A stretch of DNA of 37,444 bases. It comes from UMGS1840 sp045661305. Lineage in GTDB: Bacteria; Bacillota; Clostridia; UMGS1840. The stretch lies in assembly GCA_045661305.1 (NCBI GenBank), contig JAZRFJ010000039.1, positions 1 through 37,444 on the forward strand, written 5' to 3'. Positions within the stretch are counted from its first letter, which is position 1. Each line of letters starts with the position of its first letter. The notes under the pieces are model-generated. The model made no database searches and was not told the DNA's origin. It saw nothing but the letters and a program-made list of their open reading frames with translations. This document shows, in pieces, positions 1 to 8,810 of the stretch. Made by a program: the position numbers and the translations under genes.

Positions 1-1
1 A

Positions 2-292
2 ATGGAGGTTGCACTCAGGGATACCGTTGTTTCAGCACACAGCATTTCTGATGAAATCAAAAAGAACGCATATAAAGAGGCAGACAATATTATAAATGAC
101 GCAAAAAACAAATGCGATGAAATGTTTAATGAAGCCTCAAAAAACTTAAATGAAATAAAGGTAGAAATTGAAAGCTTAAAGCAACAATATGCTATTTATA
201 AATCAAAAGTAAAATCTTTAATAAATGCACAGCTTGAGCTTCTGGAATATGACGGCAAAAAGGCGGAGTTAAAGCTTTCTGAAGAAGAATAA
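2..292 (+). CDS. DivIVA-like coiled-coil protein (C-terminal part, 5' end outside window)
   Basis: The reading frame is already open at the window edge and runs to a TAA. The roughly 96 residues seen are charged, rich in Lys, Glu, Asn and Ala, and have heptad-like spacing, as in the C-terminal coiled coil of DivIVA/GpsB-type proteins. The segment LRDTVVSAHSISDEIKKNA resembles the 'TL..A...A.eik..A..EA..II.dA' repeat that follows the N-terminal membrane-binding domain in that family. The missing N-terminal domain (usually about 60 residues carrying the membrane-binding motif) should lie upstream. DivIVA proteins mark curved membrane at poles and septa and recruit division or wall factors. The ATG at position 2 is therefore probably an internal Met. 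A short terminator follows at 343-366. The family call rests only on the coiled-coil part, so it is moderate. Confidence 0.65.
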   Translation: MEVALRDTVVSAHSISDEIKKNAYKEADNIINDAKNKCDEMFNEASKNLNEIKVEIESLKQQYAIYKSKVKSLINAQLELLEYDGKKAELKLSEEE

Positions 293-342
293 TTCTGTCA
301 TTATATTAAGAAATATTTCATAAAATATATATGAAAGGAATC

Positions 343-366
343 GGGGCAGTTTTTACTGCCTCTTTT
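343..366 (+). terminator. Intrinsic terminator between the DivIVA-like gene and copA
   Basis: GGGGCAG (343-349), a six-base TTTTTA loop and CTGCCTC (356-362) form a 7-bp stem with one G-U pair, followed by TTTT. It fits a short terminator for the DivIVA-like gene. It lies unusually close to the copA ATG at 373, which is only six bases after the T run. Confidence 0.55.
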
Positions 367-372
367 AACAAC

Positions 373-2601
373 ATGAGTAAGCATAAATATTCTATAACAG
401 GCATGCACTGTTCGGCATGCAGTGCCTCAATAGAAAAAGCACTGTCTAAAGTAAACGGTGTTACAGAGGCAAAGGTTAATCTTCTTTCAGAAACACTTAC
501 AGTAATTTATGATGATTCTGAAGTGGATACCGCAAAAATAAAAGAAACCGTTACAAATCTCGGATTTGGTTGCAGTGATTATGATTTTCATTCTGCGATG
601 AAGAAGAATAATAAAATTTCACTTCAGCTAAAAAGTATGAAAAAAAGATTGTACTCCTCTTTTATTTTCTTTATTCTTATAATGTATATCTCAATGGGAC
701 ATATGATAGGTCTTCCCTTGCCCGATATAATTTCTCCGCATCATAATATTTTAAACTTTGCATTAATTCAGCTTATTATTACAATACCCGTACTGATTAT
801 AAACCGCACATATTTTATAAGCGGACTAAAAAGCTTAAAAAACGGTTCACCAAACATGGATACACTTATAACAACAGGCTCATTAAGTTCACTTCTTTAT
901 GGAATTTATCTTATAATAATGATTATTCTTGATAAAGCCCCAAAAAATTCTGCTCACGACTTTTATTTTGAATCCGCTGTAACAATTTTAACTCTTATTA
1001 CACTCGGCAAATTTTTAGAGGCAAAATCAAAAAGAAAAACCACTTCTGCTATTGAAGCTCTTATAGATATGACACCAAAAACTGCCCTCTTATGTAAAGA
1101 TGGAAATATAATTGAGGTAAGTGCAAATGATTTGAAAAAAGGCGATATAGTTCTTGTAAAGCCCGGGATGTCTATACCTGCTGACGGAATTATAACGGAC
1201 GGTGAAACTAATATTGATGAATCATCACTTACGGGAGAGTCAATGCCCGTTTCAAAAAGAGTAGGCGATAAAGTAACAAGTGCTACAATAAATTTAAGCG
1301 GTGCTTTTTCATTTGAAGTTACAGCTTCAGGATTTGATACGGTTTTTTCACAAATTATCGAGCTTGTGGAAGAAGCGTCAAATTCAAAAGCTCCTGTTTC
1401 AAGACTCGCTGATAGAATAAGCAGTATTTTTGTTCCCATAGTTATGGTAATTTCTTTTATATCATTTGTTTTTTGGATTATATATCAAAAGGACTTCAAC
1501 CTCGCCTTTTCTATGGCAATTTCAGTTCTCGTTATATCGTGCCCCTGTGCACTTGGGCTTGCTACTCCCGTTGCAATAATGGTAGGAACGGGAAAAGGCG
1601 CACAAGGGGGAATAATGATAAAATCTGCTCAATATTTAGAGCTTGCACACAAAATAACAACCGTAGTTTTTGACAAAACGGGTACTGTAACAACAGGAGA
1701 AATTGCTGTTAAAGAAATAGTAACAAAAGACGGGATAAAAAAAGATGAGTTTCTGAAAATTGCAGCATCTTTAGAAGCACTCTCAGAGCATCCGCTCGGT
1801 AAAGCTGTTGTAAAAAAAGCTGAAGAAAAAAATTTAGATCTTATAAAATGTGAAAACTTCCGTGCTGTTTTCGGAAAAGGTGTTACAGGTGTTTTAAATG
1901 GAAAAAATTATATCGCAGGTAACGAAAAATTCTTAAATGAAAACGAATATGATACAAGCTTGTTTTCTGATAAAGCAAACCTTTTTAAAGAAAACGGCTC
2001 AACTGTTTTGTATTTTGGCTGTGAAAATGAAGTTATCGGAATCATTGCAGTAAGTGACACAATAAGAGAAACAAGCAAAACAGCAATAAATGAGCTTAAC
2101 AATATGGGAATAGAAACGGTTATTCTGACAGGTGACAACGGAAAAACAGCCTCATACATCGGAAAAGAAGTCGGAATTACAAAAATAATTTCCGATGTTT
2201 TGCCAAAAGAGAAAGAAGAAAAAATCCGCAGTCTTATGGGAAAAGGGCGTGTTGTTGCAATGGTCGGTGACGGAGTAAACGATGCCCCTGCCCTGTCCCG
2301 TGCCGATATAGGCATTGCAATAGGCGGCGGTTCACAGATTGCCTGCGAGGCTAGTGATATAGTTTTAATGAAAGATAACATATCCGATGTAAAAACCCTT
2401 ATAGATTTAAGTAAAAAAGTAATGAACAATATAAAAATGAATTTATTCTGGGCATTTTTCTACAATATACTCGGTATTCCGATTGCAGCAGGTGTTTTTT
2501 ATATTACACTTGGAATAAAATTAAATCCGATGATAGCATCTGCCGCAATGAGCTTAAGCTCGGTATGTGTTGTAACAAATGCTTTAAGATTAAGAAAATA
2601 A
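373..2601 (+). CDS. copA: Cu(I)-translocating P1B-type ATPase (CopA)
   Basis: An ATP-driven membrane pump, expected to export Cu(I)/Ag(I) from the cytoplasm. In order it shows one N-terminal HMA domain with the metal motif GMHCSAC (Cys13 and Cys16 of this start), several membrane segments, the actuator motif TGES near residue 287, the intramembrane CPC of SCPCALGL near 390, the phosphorylation site DKTGT (Asp about 434), the HP motif SEHPLG, TGDNG, and GDGVNDAP near 631. The last helices carry the Cu(I) signature residues YN (FFYNILGIP) and MSLSS. At about 742 residues it is normal for a one-HMA CopA. I chose the ATG at 373 because the HMA domain begins there. An in-frame ATG at 331 would add 14 residues and place the terminator hairpin inside the gene, and neither start has a convincing ribosome binding site. 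No copZ or csoR is visible. rho follows 20 nt downstream. Confidence 0.9.
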   Translation: MSKHKYSITGMHCSACSASIEKALSKVNGVTEAKVNLLSETLTVIYDDSEVDTAKIKETVTNLGFGCSDYDFHSAMKKNNKISLQLKSMKKRLYSSFIFFILIMYISMGHMIGLPLPDIISPHHNILNFALIQLIITIPVLIINRTYFISGLKSLKNGSPNMDTLITTGSLSSLLYGIYLIIMIILDKAPKNSAHDFYFESAVTILTLITLGKFLEAKSKRKTTSAIEALIDMTPKTALLCKDGNIIEVSANDLKKGDIVLVKPGMSIPADGIITDGETNIDESSLTGESMPVSKRVGDKVTSATINLSGAFSFEVTASGFDTVFSQIIELVEEASNSKAPVSRLADRISSIFVPIVMVISFISFVFWIIYQKDFNLAFSMAISVLVISCPCALGLATPVAIMVGTGKGAQGGIMIKSAQYLELAHKITTVVFDKTGTVTTGEIAVKEIVTKDGIKKDEFLKIAASLEALSEHPLGKAVVKKAEEKNLDLIKCENFRAVFGKGVTGVLNGKNYIAGNEKFLNENEYDTSLFSDKANLFKENGSTVLYFGCENEVIGIIAVSDTIRETSKTAINELNNMGIETVILTGDNGKTASYIGKEVGITKIISDVLPKEKEEKIRSLMGKGRVVAMVGDGVNDAPALSRADIGIAIGGGSQIACEASDIVLMKDNISDVKTLIDLSKKVMNNIKMNLFWAFFYNILGIPIAAGVFYITLGIKLNPMIASAAMSLSSVCVVTNALRLRK

Positions 2602-2621
2602 CGAAAAGAAGAAGGTAGAAT

Positions 2622-3899
2622 ATGATAACAAATAAAACAACATTAACACAACTCAAAGAGCTTGCATCTTCACTTGGAATAAAAGGCATTTCAAAGATGA
2701 AAAAAGATGAGCTGATTTTAGCAATAGAAAATATTTCTCCAAAAAACCAAGAAAAAAAAGAAGAAGTAGCTTTGGAAGACGAACAAAAGCAGTCAAACGA
2801 AGTTCACGGAGTTATTGAAGTATTAGAGGACGGCTTTGGGTTTTTAAGGTCAGAAAACTTTCTTACAGGAAGCGATGACTGCTATGTTTCGCCTACCTTT
2901 ATAAGAAAGTTTAATCTTAAGACGGGTGATATGATTTACGGAAACACTCGTCCACCGAGAGAGGGCGAACGCTTTAATGCTCTTATTTTTATAAAATCAA
3001 TAAATGGGGACCCTATCTCTGTTGCATTAAAACGTTCCGAATTTGACAGCCTTACCCCTATTTTTCCAAATCAAAGGCTGAAGCTTGAGGGTGAACATTC
3101 TTCATATTCTATGCGTATTATAGACCTTATCTCTCCTATCGGAAAAGGACAGAGAGGAATGATTGTTGCTCCTCCGAAAGCAGGAAAAACAACTCTTCTT
3201 AAAGAAATTGCTAACAGTATAACAAAAAATCATCCTGAAGTACACCTTATCGTTCTTCTTATTGACGAAAGACCTGAAGAAGTAACAGATATAAAAGACA
3301 GCATAGATGCAGAGGTTATATACTCAACCTTTGATGAATTGCCTGAACATCACACAAGAGTTTCGGAAATGGTTCTAGAGAGAGCAAAAAGGCTTGTTGA
3401 ACATAAAAAAGATGTTGTTATTCTTCTTGACAGCTTAACAAGGCTTTCCCGTGCGTATAATCTTATAGTTCCGTCAAGCGGGAAAACATTATCAGGCGGT
3501 ATAGACCCTGGTGCACTTCATAAGCCAAAGAAATTTTTCGGTGCTGCAAGAAATTTAAGAGAAGGCGGAAGTCTTACAATTTTAGCAACTTCTCTTACAG
3601 AAACGGGAAGCCGTATGGACGATGTTATCTTTGAAGAATTCAAGGGTACTGGAAATATGGAAGTACATCTTGACAGAAAAATGTCAGAAAGAAGAATTTT
3701 CCCTGCTATTGATATCAACAAATCAGGCACAAGACGAGAAGATTTACTTATGGATATGGACGAATTAAAATCAGTTTTCTCTATCCGCCGTGCATACAGC
3801 GAAAGTGATTCTGCGTCTGTAACAGGAAAAATTATTGAATCAATTTTAAAAACAAAAAATAATAAAGATTTTATAAATATGATTCAAAAATCTCTTTAA
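2622..3899 (+). CDS. rho: Transcription termination factor Rho
   Basis: A hexameric RNA helicase that binds untranslated C-rich RNA and releases RNA polymerase. The 425-residue protein shows a Rho N-terminal SAP-like domain (about residues 5-37), a cold-shock-like RNA-binding domain with GFGFLR and CYVSPTFIRKFNL (about 62-105), then the RecA-like ATPase core with Walker A APPKAGKT (183-190) and Walker B VVILLDSLTRLSRAYN. The arginine-rich segment RRIFPAIDINKSGTRRE near the end is typical. Residues about 38-60, a charged linker, are short; there is no large inserted domain like that of some Actinobacteria. A purine-rich site (GAAGAAGG) precedes the ATG. The gene sits between copA and a dipeptidase with very short gaps, so it is probably read as part of the plus-strand operon. 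Identification is secure. Confidence 0.97.
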   Translation: MITNKTTLTQLKELASSLGIKGISKMKKDELILAIENISPKNQEKKEEVALEDEQKQSNEVHGVIEVLEDGFGFLRSENFLTGSDDCYVSPTFIRKFNLKTGDMIYGNTRPPREGERFNALIFIKSINGDPISVALKRSEFDSLTPIFPNQRLKLEGEHSSYSMRIIDLISPIGKGQRGMIVAPPKAGKTTLLKEIANSITKNHPEVHLIVLLIDERPEEVTDIKDSIDAEVIYSTFDELPEHHTRVSEMVLERAKRLVEHKKDVVILLDSLTRLSRAYNLIVPSSGKTLSGGIDPGALHKPKKFFGAARNLREGGSLTILATSLTETGSRMDDVIFEEFKGTGNMEVHLDRKMSERRIFPAIDINKSGTRREDLLMDMDELKSVFSIRRAYSESDSASVTGKIIESILKTKNNKDFINMIQKSL

Positions 3900-3915
3900 A
3901 AAGGATTGACTTTTA

Positions 3916-4827
3916 ATGAATATAATTGCAGATTGTCACAATGATACTGCTTATAAACTGTATTATGAGAAAGCACAGCTTTTCGATAATGATTTTTCAA
4001 TCAGCATAAAAAAACTTGGTAACAGAAAAGCACTTCTTTTCTTTGCAATTTTTATGGATTTTGAAAAATATGGTGATAACCCAAAAGAATATTTTTTAGA
4101 TATATATAACTATTTTATTAATCAGCTTTCCTTAAATAAAAATTATATTTATAAGTATAAAGATACTAACTATTTTTTAAAAGACAACCGTCACTGTGCC
4201 GTAATAACACTTGAGGGCGGTGATTTTATAAAGTCAGAAGATGATATAGAATTTATAAAATCACTTGGAATAAAAGTTCTGACACTTACCTGGAACAAAT
4301 CAAACGCACTTGCTTGTTCATGTGTAGATAAAAACGATACAGGCTTAACGTATTTTGGCAGAAAAATCTTAAAAAAGCTTGAAAAATGTGACATAATTCC
4401 CGATTTTTCACATTCCTCCGACAAAACTTTTTTTGAGGCAATGGAAATAGTTTCAAAACCTGTCTTTATCACTCACTCAAATTCCAGAAAAATTACACCT
4501 GTAAAAAGAAATATAACAGATGAAATGTTCTTAGCCTTAAAGAAAAATAAAGGTGTATGCGGAATGAACTTTTTTAAGGATTTTGCAGGAAAAAATATTG
4601 ATGATATAAAAAAGCATATATATCATTTTTTATCTTTGGGCGGAGAAGATAATATTTGTTTTGGAAGTGATTTTGACGGAGCATATCCGCTTATTTCCCC
4701 CATAAAAAAATTTTGCGATACCGAGCTTATTATAAACTCACTTTTAAAAGATAATATAAACGAAGAAATTATAAGAAAAATTACATATAAAAATGCACTT
4801 AGAATTTTAGGAGGCAAAAATGGCTAA
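3916..4827 (+). CDS. Membrane dipeptidase family protein (peptidase M19)
   Basis: A zinc amidohydrolase-fold dipeptidase. The M19 family includes renal dipeptidase and bacterial enzymes that cleave dipeptides, including those with a C-terminal D-residue. Visible metal-site residues are His8 and Asp10 in DCHND, Glu100 in ITLEGGD, His166 in PDFSHSS, and His187 in FITHSNSR, followed by FGSDFDG (about 249-255), whose Asp closes the site. At 303 residues it is close to the short bacterial forms. There is no signal peptide, so a cytoplasmic role is likely. It starts 16 nt after rho and its last eight bases overlap the start of the WYL regulator, which suggests translational coupling. The substrate cannot be read from the sequence. 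Confidence 0.88.
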   Translation: MNIIADCHNDTAYKLYYEKAQLFDNDFSISIKKLGNRKALLFFAIFMDFEKYGDNPKEYFLDIYNYFINQLSLNKNYIYKYKDTNYFLKDNRHCAVITLEGGDFIKSEDDIEFIKSLGIKVLTLTWNKSNALACSCVDKNDTGLTYFGRKILKKLEKCDIIPDFSHSSDKTFFEAMEIVSKPVFITHSNSRKITPVKRNITDEMFLALKKNKGVCGMNFFKDFAGKNIDDIKKHIYHFLSLGGEDNICFGSDFDGAYPLISPIKKFCDTELIINSLLKDNINEEIIRKITYKNALRILGGKNG

Positions 4828-5803
4828 AACAACTAACAGCAAAATGAAGCTTTTATATCTTATGAAAATATTTTTGGAAGAAACAGATGAAAATCATCCG
4901 CTTACAATGCCCCAGATTATTGATAAGCTTCTTTCATACGGAATAAAAACAGAGAGAAAATCAGTTTATTCCGATATTGAGCTTCTCACACTTTTTGGAA
5001 TAGATATAGTAGGTGAAAAAAGAAATAACTATTGCTATTATGTAGCCTCCAGAAGCTTTGAAACTGCTGAATTAAAGCTTCTTGCAGACTGTGTTCAGTC
5101 ATCAAAGTTTTTAACCGAGAAAAAAAGTCTGGCACTCATCAAAAAAATTGAAGAGCTTACAAGCAAACATGAGGCAACAAAATTAAGACGCCAGGTTCAT
5201 GTTATGGGCAGAATTAAAACGATGGATGAAACAATCCTTTACAGCGTTGACACCCTTAACAGTGCAATCTGGGAAAATAAAAAAATTGCTTTCAAATACT
5301 GCGAATATACACCTGATAAAAACAAGGTATTCAAAAACGAGGGCAACGATTACATAGTAAGTCCATTCTTCCTTGTAATGTCGGAGGATAATTATTATCT
5401 CTTGGCACACTATCCAAAGCATGAGGGGCTCACACATTTTCGGGTTGACAGAATTGCATCAATTAAAATGCTTAATGAAAAAAATGAAAATATTGAGGAT
5501 ATTTTAGGAAAAAATTTTGATATTACAAGCTACTGTAAAAAGGTATTTGGAATGTTTGGTGGTGAAACACAAACAGTTACGCTTTCTTGCAAAAACTCGC
5601 TTATGGGTGCAGTTATTGACCGTTTCGGAAAGGATATTACAGTAACAAAGTGCCAGAAAGAGCGTTTTGAAGTAGATGTAAATGTAAATATAAGCCCTGT
5701 ATTTTTCTCTTGGGTATTTACATTTGAGGGTGATATAAGGATTGTTTCTCCGAAAAATGTTGTTAAGAAGTTTAATAAAACTCTAAAAAAATTCAGGGAT
5801 TAA
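4820..5803 (+). CDS. WYL-domain transcriptional regulator
   Basis: A DNA-binding regulator of the YafY/WYL type. Residues 1-65 form a winged helix-turn-helix (LTMPQIIDKLLSYGIKTERK, then SVYSDIELL). Residues about 145-225 form the WYL domain, recognisable from NSAIWENKKIAFKYCEYTP, the YIVSPFFLVMSEDNYYLLA segment and FRVDRI. A C-terminal extension (about 250-327) matches the WCX part, which in the PafBC and BrxR/CapW-type regulators helps ligand or nucleic-acid sensing. The start has a strong AGGAGG site inside the end of the dipeptidase gene, with an 8-nt overlap. It is the last gene of the plus-strand run, before a bidirectional terminator. Many WYL proteins regulate defence or DNA-damage genes, but nothing of that kind lies beside it here, so its target is unknown. 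Confidence 0.88.
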   Translation: MAKTTNSKMKLLYLMKIFLEETDENHPLTMPQIIDKLLSYGIKTERKSVYSDIELLTLFGIDIVGEKRNNYCYYVASRSFETAELKLLADCVQSSKFLTEKKSLALIKKIEELTSKHEATKLRRQVHVMGRIKTMDETILYSVDTLNSAIWENKKIAFKYCEYTPDKNKVFKNEGNDYIVSPFFLVMSEDNYYLLAHYPKHEGLTHFRVDRIASIKMLNEKNENIEDILGKNFDITSYCKKVFGMFGGETQTVTLSCKNSLMGAVIDRFGKDITVTKCQKERFEVDVNVNISPVFFSWVFTFEGDIRIVSPKNVVKKFNKTLKKFRD

Positions 5804-5809
5804 AACCAT

Positions 5810-5847
5810 AAAAATACGACTTGCTTTTTGATGCAAGTCGTATTTTT
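5810..5847. terminator. Bidirectional terminator between WYL gene and gdhA
   Basis: A perfect 15-bp inverted repeat (arms 5810-5824 and 5833-5847, core ATACGACTTGC/GCAAGTCGTAT) with an 8-base loop, A-rich on one side and T-rich on the other. It lies between two convergent genes and can act on both strands. Confidence 0.9.
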
Positions 5848-5863
5848 TATAATAAACTATTAA

Positions 5864-7210
5864 TTAATATGCAACGCCCTGTGCTTTCATAGCTTCTGCA
5901 ACCTTTAAGAAGCCTGCAATGTTTGCACCTGCAACAAGGTTGCCCTCACAGCCATATTCTTTTGCTGCTGTTGCTGCTGCATTATAAATATTAATCATAA
6001 TGCTCTTTAATTTAGCATCAACTTCTTCAAATGACCAGCTTAATCTGCCTGAGTTCTGTGACATTTCCAAGCCTGATGTAGCAACACCGCCTGCGTTTGA
6101 AGCCTTTGCAGGAGCGAAGATAACACCGTTTTTCTGCAAATACTCAATAGCATCAGGAGTTGATGGCATATTTGCACCTTCAGCTACACACATACAGCCG
6201 TTTGCAACAAGTGCTTTTGCATCATCAATAAGAAGCTCGTTCTGTGTAGCACATGGAAGTGCGATATCACATTTAACTGTCCATACGCCTTTTCCCTCAT
6301 AGTATTTTGCGTTTGGATGGTAGTTAATATATTCTTTAATTCTCTTTCTTTCAACTTCTTTTATCTGTTTAACTGTGTCAAGCTTAATTCCGTCTTCATC
6401 AACGATATAGCCTGTTGAATCTGATAATGTAATAACCTTTGCACCAAGCTGCTGTGCTTTTTCACAAGCATATATAGCAACATTACCTGCACCTGAAATA
6501 GCAACTGTTTTTCCTTTCAACTCAACATTGTTGTGCTTGAGCATTTCTTCTGTGAAATACAAAAGTCCGTATCCTGTTGCTTCTTTTCTTGCAAGTGAAC
6601 CGCCGTATGTAAGACCTTTTCCAGTAAGAACTCCTGTCCATTCATTCTGAAGTCTTTTATACTGACCGAATAAATAACCGATTTCTCTTGCACCAACACC
6701 AATATCTCCTGCTGGAACATCAGTATCAGGACCGATATGCTTTGATAACTCTGTCATAAAGCTTTGGCAGAATCTCATTATTTCTCCGTCTGATTTTCCT
6801 TTAGGGTCAAAATCAGAACCGCCTTTACCACGGCCCATAGGAAGTGTTGTAAGTGCGTTTTTGAAAATCTGTTCAAAGCCTAAGAACTTAATAACAGAAA
6901 GATTTACTGACGGATGAAGTCTAAGTCCGCCCTTATAAGGTCCGATAGCGCTGTTATACTGTACTCTGAAGCCTCTGTTTACCTGTACTTTATTATTATC
7001 ATCTACCCAGGAAACTCTGAAAATAATTGTTCTTTCAGGCTCAACTATTCTTTCAACAACACCTGCATCAACAAAATCAGGTCTTTTTTCGATTAAAGGC
7101 TGAATTGTTTCCAAAACTTCTTTTACAGCCTGCAAAAATTCAGGCTCGTTTGGATTTTTTTCAACTGTGTGTTCATACACACCCTTTAAATAAGCATTTT
7201 CAATAGCCAT
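5864..7210 (-). CDS. gdhA: NAD(P)-dependent glutamate dehydrogenase
   Basis: Interconverts 2-oxoglutarate plus ammonia and glutamate. The 448-residue length fits the hexameric small GDH family. Landmarks are GPYKGGLRLHP (Lys93), the catalytic-lysine block LPMGRGKGGSDFDP (Lys129), PAGDIGVGAREIGY, and the dinucleotide-binding segment VAISGAGNVAIYA in the Rossmann domain. Position 127 is Arg where many family members have Gly in the GGGKGG or GGAKGG loop. Strong sequence likeness to the NADP-type enzymes makes biosynthetic use plausible, but cofactor choice is not settled by sight. An AAGGAG site precedes the ATG. It is a single gene with its own sigma-A promoter at 7261-7289 and the bidirectional terminator downstream. 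Confidence 0.97.
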   Translation of the reverse strand: MAIENAYLKGVYEHTVEKNPNEPEFLQAVKEVLETIQPLIEKRPDFVDAGVVERIVEPERTIIFRVSWVDDNNKVQVNRGFRVQYNSAIGPYKGGLRLHPSVNLSVIKFLGFEQIFKNALTTLPMGRGKGGSDFDPKGKSDGEIMRFCQSFMTELSKHIGPDTDVPAGDIGVGAREIGYLFGQYKRLQNEWTGVLTGKGLTYGGSLARKEATGYGLLYFTEEMLKHNNVELKGKTVAISGAGNVAIYACEKAQQLGAKVITLSDSTGYIVDEDGIKLDTVKQIKEVERKRIKEYINYHPNAKYYEGKGVWTVKCDIALPCATQNELLIDDAKALVANGCMCVAEGANMPSTPDAIEYLQKNGVIFAPAKASNAGGVATSGLEMSQNSGRLSWSFEEVDAKLKSIMINIYNAAATAAKEYGCEGNLVAGANIAGFLKVAEAMKAQGVAY

Positions 7211-7260
7211 TTTTCTATCTCCTTACACACATTTAATTAATATATATGTTTTACTTTATT

Positions 7261-7289
7261 ATTATACTACACTAAAACGCATTTTGCAA
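7261..7289 (-). promoter_or_regulatory. Sigma-A-type promoter of gdhA
   Basis: Read on the minus strand: -35 TTGCAA (7284-7289), 17-bp spacer, -10 TATAAT (7261-7266), about 50 bp before the gdhA ATG. Confidence 0.8.
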
Positions 7290-7340
7290 GTTATTTTAGA
7301 AAAAATTGCAAATTTTTTCGTTTTCTACCTTTTGCACAAC

Positions 7341-7378
7341 AAAAAAAACCTAAAACCGCAAGATTTTAAGCTTTTTTT
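7341..7378 (-). terminator. Terminator of the argD-argF-GNAT operon
   Basis: On the minus strand, an A-rich arm ending CTTAAAA pairs with TTTTAGG followed by eight T, around the loop TCTTGCGG. The stem is AT-rich with G-U pairs, but it has a terminator's shape and sits just after the GNAT stop codon. Confidence 0.55.
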
Positions 7379-7389
7379 ATCATTTTCTA

Positions 7390-7872
7390 TTAATATTCCT
7401 TAACCATCAATGCCCTCTTGTAGCCTCGTTCCTCGGAAATTGATTCAATATAGAATTTTCTGCCGTAATAAAAGCGTACTAAATCAAAATATTTTGCAGC
7501 AGTATGAAGCTCTAATCGTTTTACATTTTTCTTTTTCATAACACCGTCAACAACGCTCATTAAACCTTTTCCAACGCCCTGATTTTGATTGTTTTGTATA
7601 ACTCCGAAACGGCTTAAATACGCTGTTCCGTCACCATTTACCTTTATTCTTACACTTCCGACAGGAACATTATTTATAAAAGCAACAAAGACAAGTTTTT
7701 CTTTTAAATCCCTTTTTATATCTTCTCTTGTTTCATTTAATGCCTCAATATCCTTAAGTCCTGTATTATCGATATATTTTTGAAAAGCAGTTTTTGTAAT
7801 CTCTATTATATCGTCAATTTCATTTTCAGATGCAAGACGGATTGTAAAACCATATAAATTTTCGTTTTCCAT
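7390..7872 (-). CDS. GNAT-family N-acetyltransferase, last gene of the arginine operon
   Basis: A 160-residue acetyltransferase with the GNAT fold. The acetyl-CoA loop is visible as QNQGVGKGLM (motif A, Q/R-x-x-G-x-G), preceded by the beta-strand segment TAYLSRFGVI and followed by VKRLELHTAAKYFDLVRFYYGRKF, the region that closes the fold. It begins 15 nt after argF, with a GAGG ribosome binding site, so it is in the same operon as argD and argF. That context raises the possibility that it acetylates glutamate or another arginine-pathway amine, but short GNAT proteins have very varied substrates and nothing in the sequence fixes this one. The operon terminator follows. Confidence 0.85.
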   Translation of the reverse strand: MENENLYGFTIRLASENEIDDIIEITKTAFQKYIDNTGLKDIEALNETREDIKRDLKEKLVFVAFINNVPVGSVRIKVNGDGTAYLSRFGVIQNNQNQGVGKGLMSVVDGVMKKKNVKRLELHTAAKYFDLVRFYYGRKFYIESISEERGYKRALMVKEY

Positions 7873-7887
7873 TTTTGTGTCCTCGCT

Positions 7888-8805
7888 TTAACCCATAAGT
7901 ATTGTCATTATAGCTTTCTGTACATGAAGTCTGTTTTCGGCCTCCTGAAAAATTCTTGAATGAGGTCCGTCTATAACTTCGCTTTCCACCTCGTAACCTC
8001 TGTATGCAGGCAAGCAGTGCATGAAAATTGACTTTTTATCAGAAAGTGAGAAAAGCTTTCCGTCAATTTTATAATCCTTAAATTCTTTTACTTTTGTCTC
8101 TTTTTCTGACTCCTGCCCCATTGATACCCAGGTATCTGTATAAACAACATGAGAGCCTCTCATTGCTTCTTCAGGGTCAGCAGTTTCAACAATATTTGAA
8201 CCTGTTTTCTTTGCAATTTCTTTCGCAAGAGCAATCTGGTTTTTATCACATTTATATTTATCAGGTGTTGCAACATAGAAATCCATTCCAGCCATAGCAC
8301 ACGCGTGAGCAAGAGAATGGGCAACATTGTTACCGTCACCTATATAGCACATTTTAAGACCTTTTGTAGTTCCAAACTCCTCAATAGTGGTCTGAATATC
8401 TGCCATCGCCTGACATGGATGCTCAAGGTCTGTAAGAGCATTTATAACAGGGATTGAGCCGTACTTTGCCAAATCACAAACATCGTCCTGAGAATATGTT
8501 CTTATCATTATTCCGTCAATCATTCCTGATAGAACATTTGCAGTATCATAAATGCTTTCACCTCTTCCAAGCTGAATATCATTTGAGCTTAAAAAGAGTG
8601 CATGACCGCCGAGCTGAAACATTCCTGTTTCAAAAGAAACTCTTGTTCTTGTAGAAGATTTTGCAAAAATCATTCCTAAAGTTTTTCCCTCTAAATACTT
8701 ATGGGGTGTTCCCTCTTTCTGGAGCTTTTTTAATTTAGCAGCTAGTGTAAGAATTTCGTCAAACTCGTTTTTTTCTATATCTGTTATAGTAATAAAATGT
8801 TTCAT
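7888..8805 (-). CDS. argF: Ornithine carbamoyltransferase
   Basis: Joins ornithine and carbamoyl phosphate to give citrulline in arginine synthesis, or the reverse in catabolism. The 305-residue protein carries the carbamoyl-phosphate motif SSTRTRVSFE (residues 50-59), HPCQAMAD (His129), the ornithine-side segment DTWVSMGQE and the MHCLPAYRG motif near residue 264, all of which separate OTCases from aspartate carbamoyltransferases. A GAAAGGA site precedes the ATG. It starts five nt after the argD stop, and the pairing with argD supports an anabolic role. No argC, argJ, argB, argG or argH is visible in the window. Confidence 0.97.
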   Translation of the reverse strand: MKHFITITDIEKNEFDEILTLAAKLKKLQKEGTPHKYLEGKTLGMIFAKSSTRTRVSFETGMFQLGGHALFLSSNDIQLGRGESIYDTANVLSGMIDGIMIRTYSQDDVCDLAKYGSIPVINALTDLEHPCQAMADIQTTIEEFGTTKGLKMCYIGDGNNVAHSLAHACAMAGMDFYVATPDKYKCDKNQIALAKEIAKKTGSNIVETADPEEAMRGSHVVYTDTWVSMGQESEKETKVKEFKDYKIDGKLFSLSDKKSIFMHCLPAYRGYEVESEVIDGPHSRIFQEAENRLHVQKAIMTILMG

Positions 8806-8810
8806 TTTTA

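Noticed and set aside
963..1439. A 158-codon open frame on the minus strand
   Set aside because: Antisense to copA across the TGES region, with no recognisable domain and no ribosome binding site.
1908..2429. A 173-codon open frame on the minus strand
   Set aside because: Antisense to the ATP-binding part of copA; the composition looks like a reversed coding frame.
4820..5803. WYL regulator as sign of a defence island
   Set aside because: Its neighbours are housekeeping genes (rho, dipeptidase, gdhA). No nuclease, methylase, toxin or other defence gene is present.
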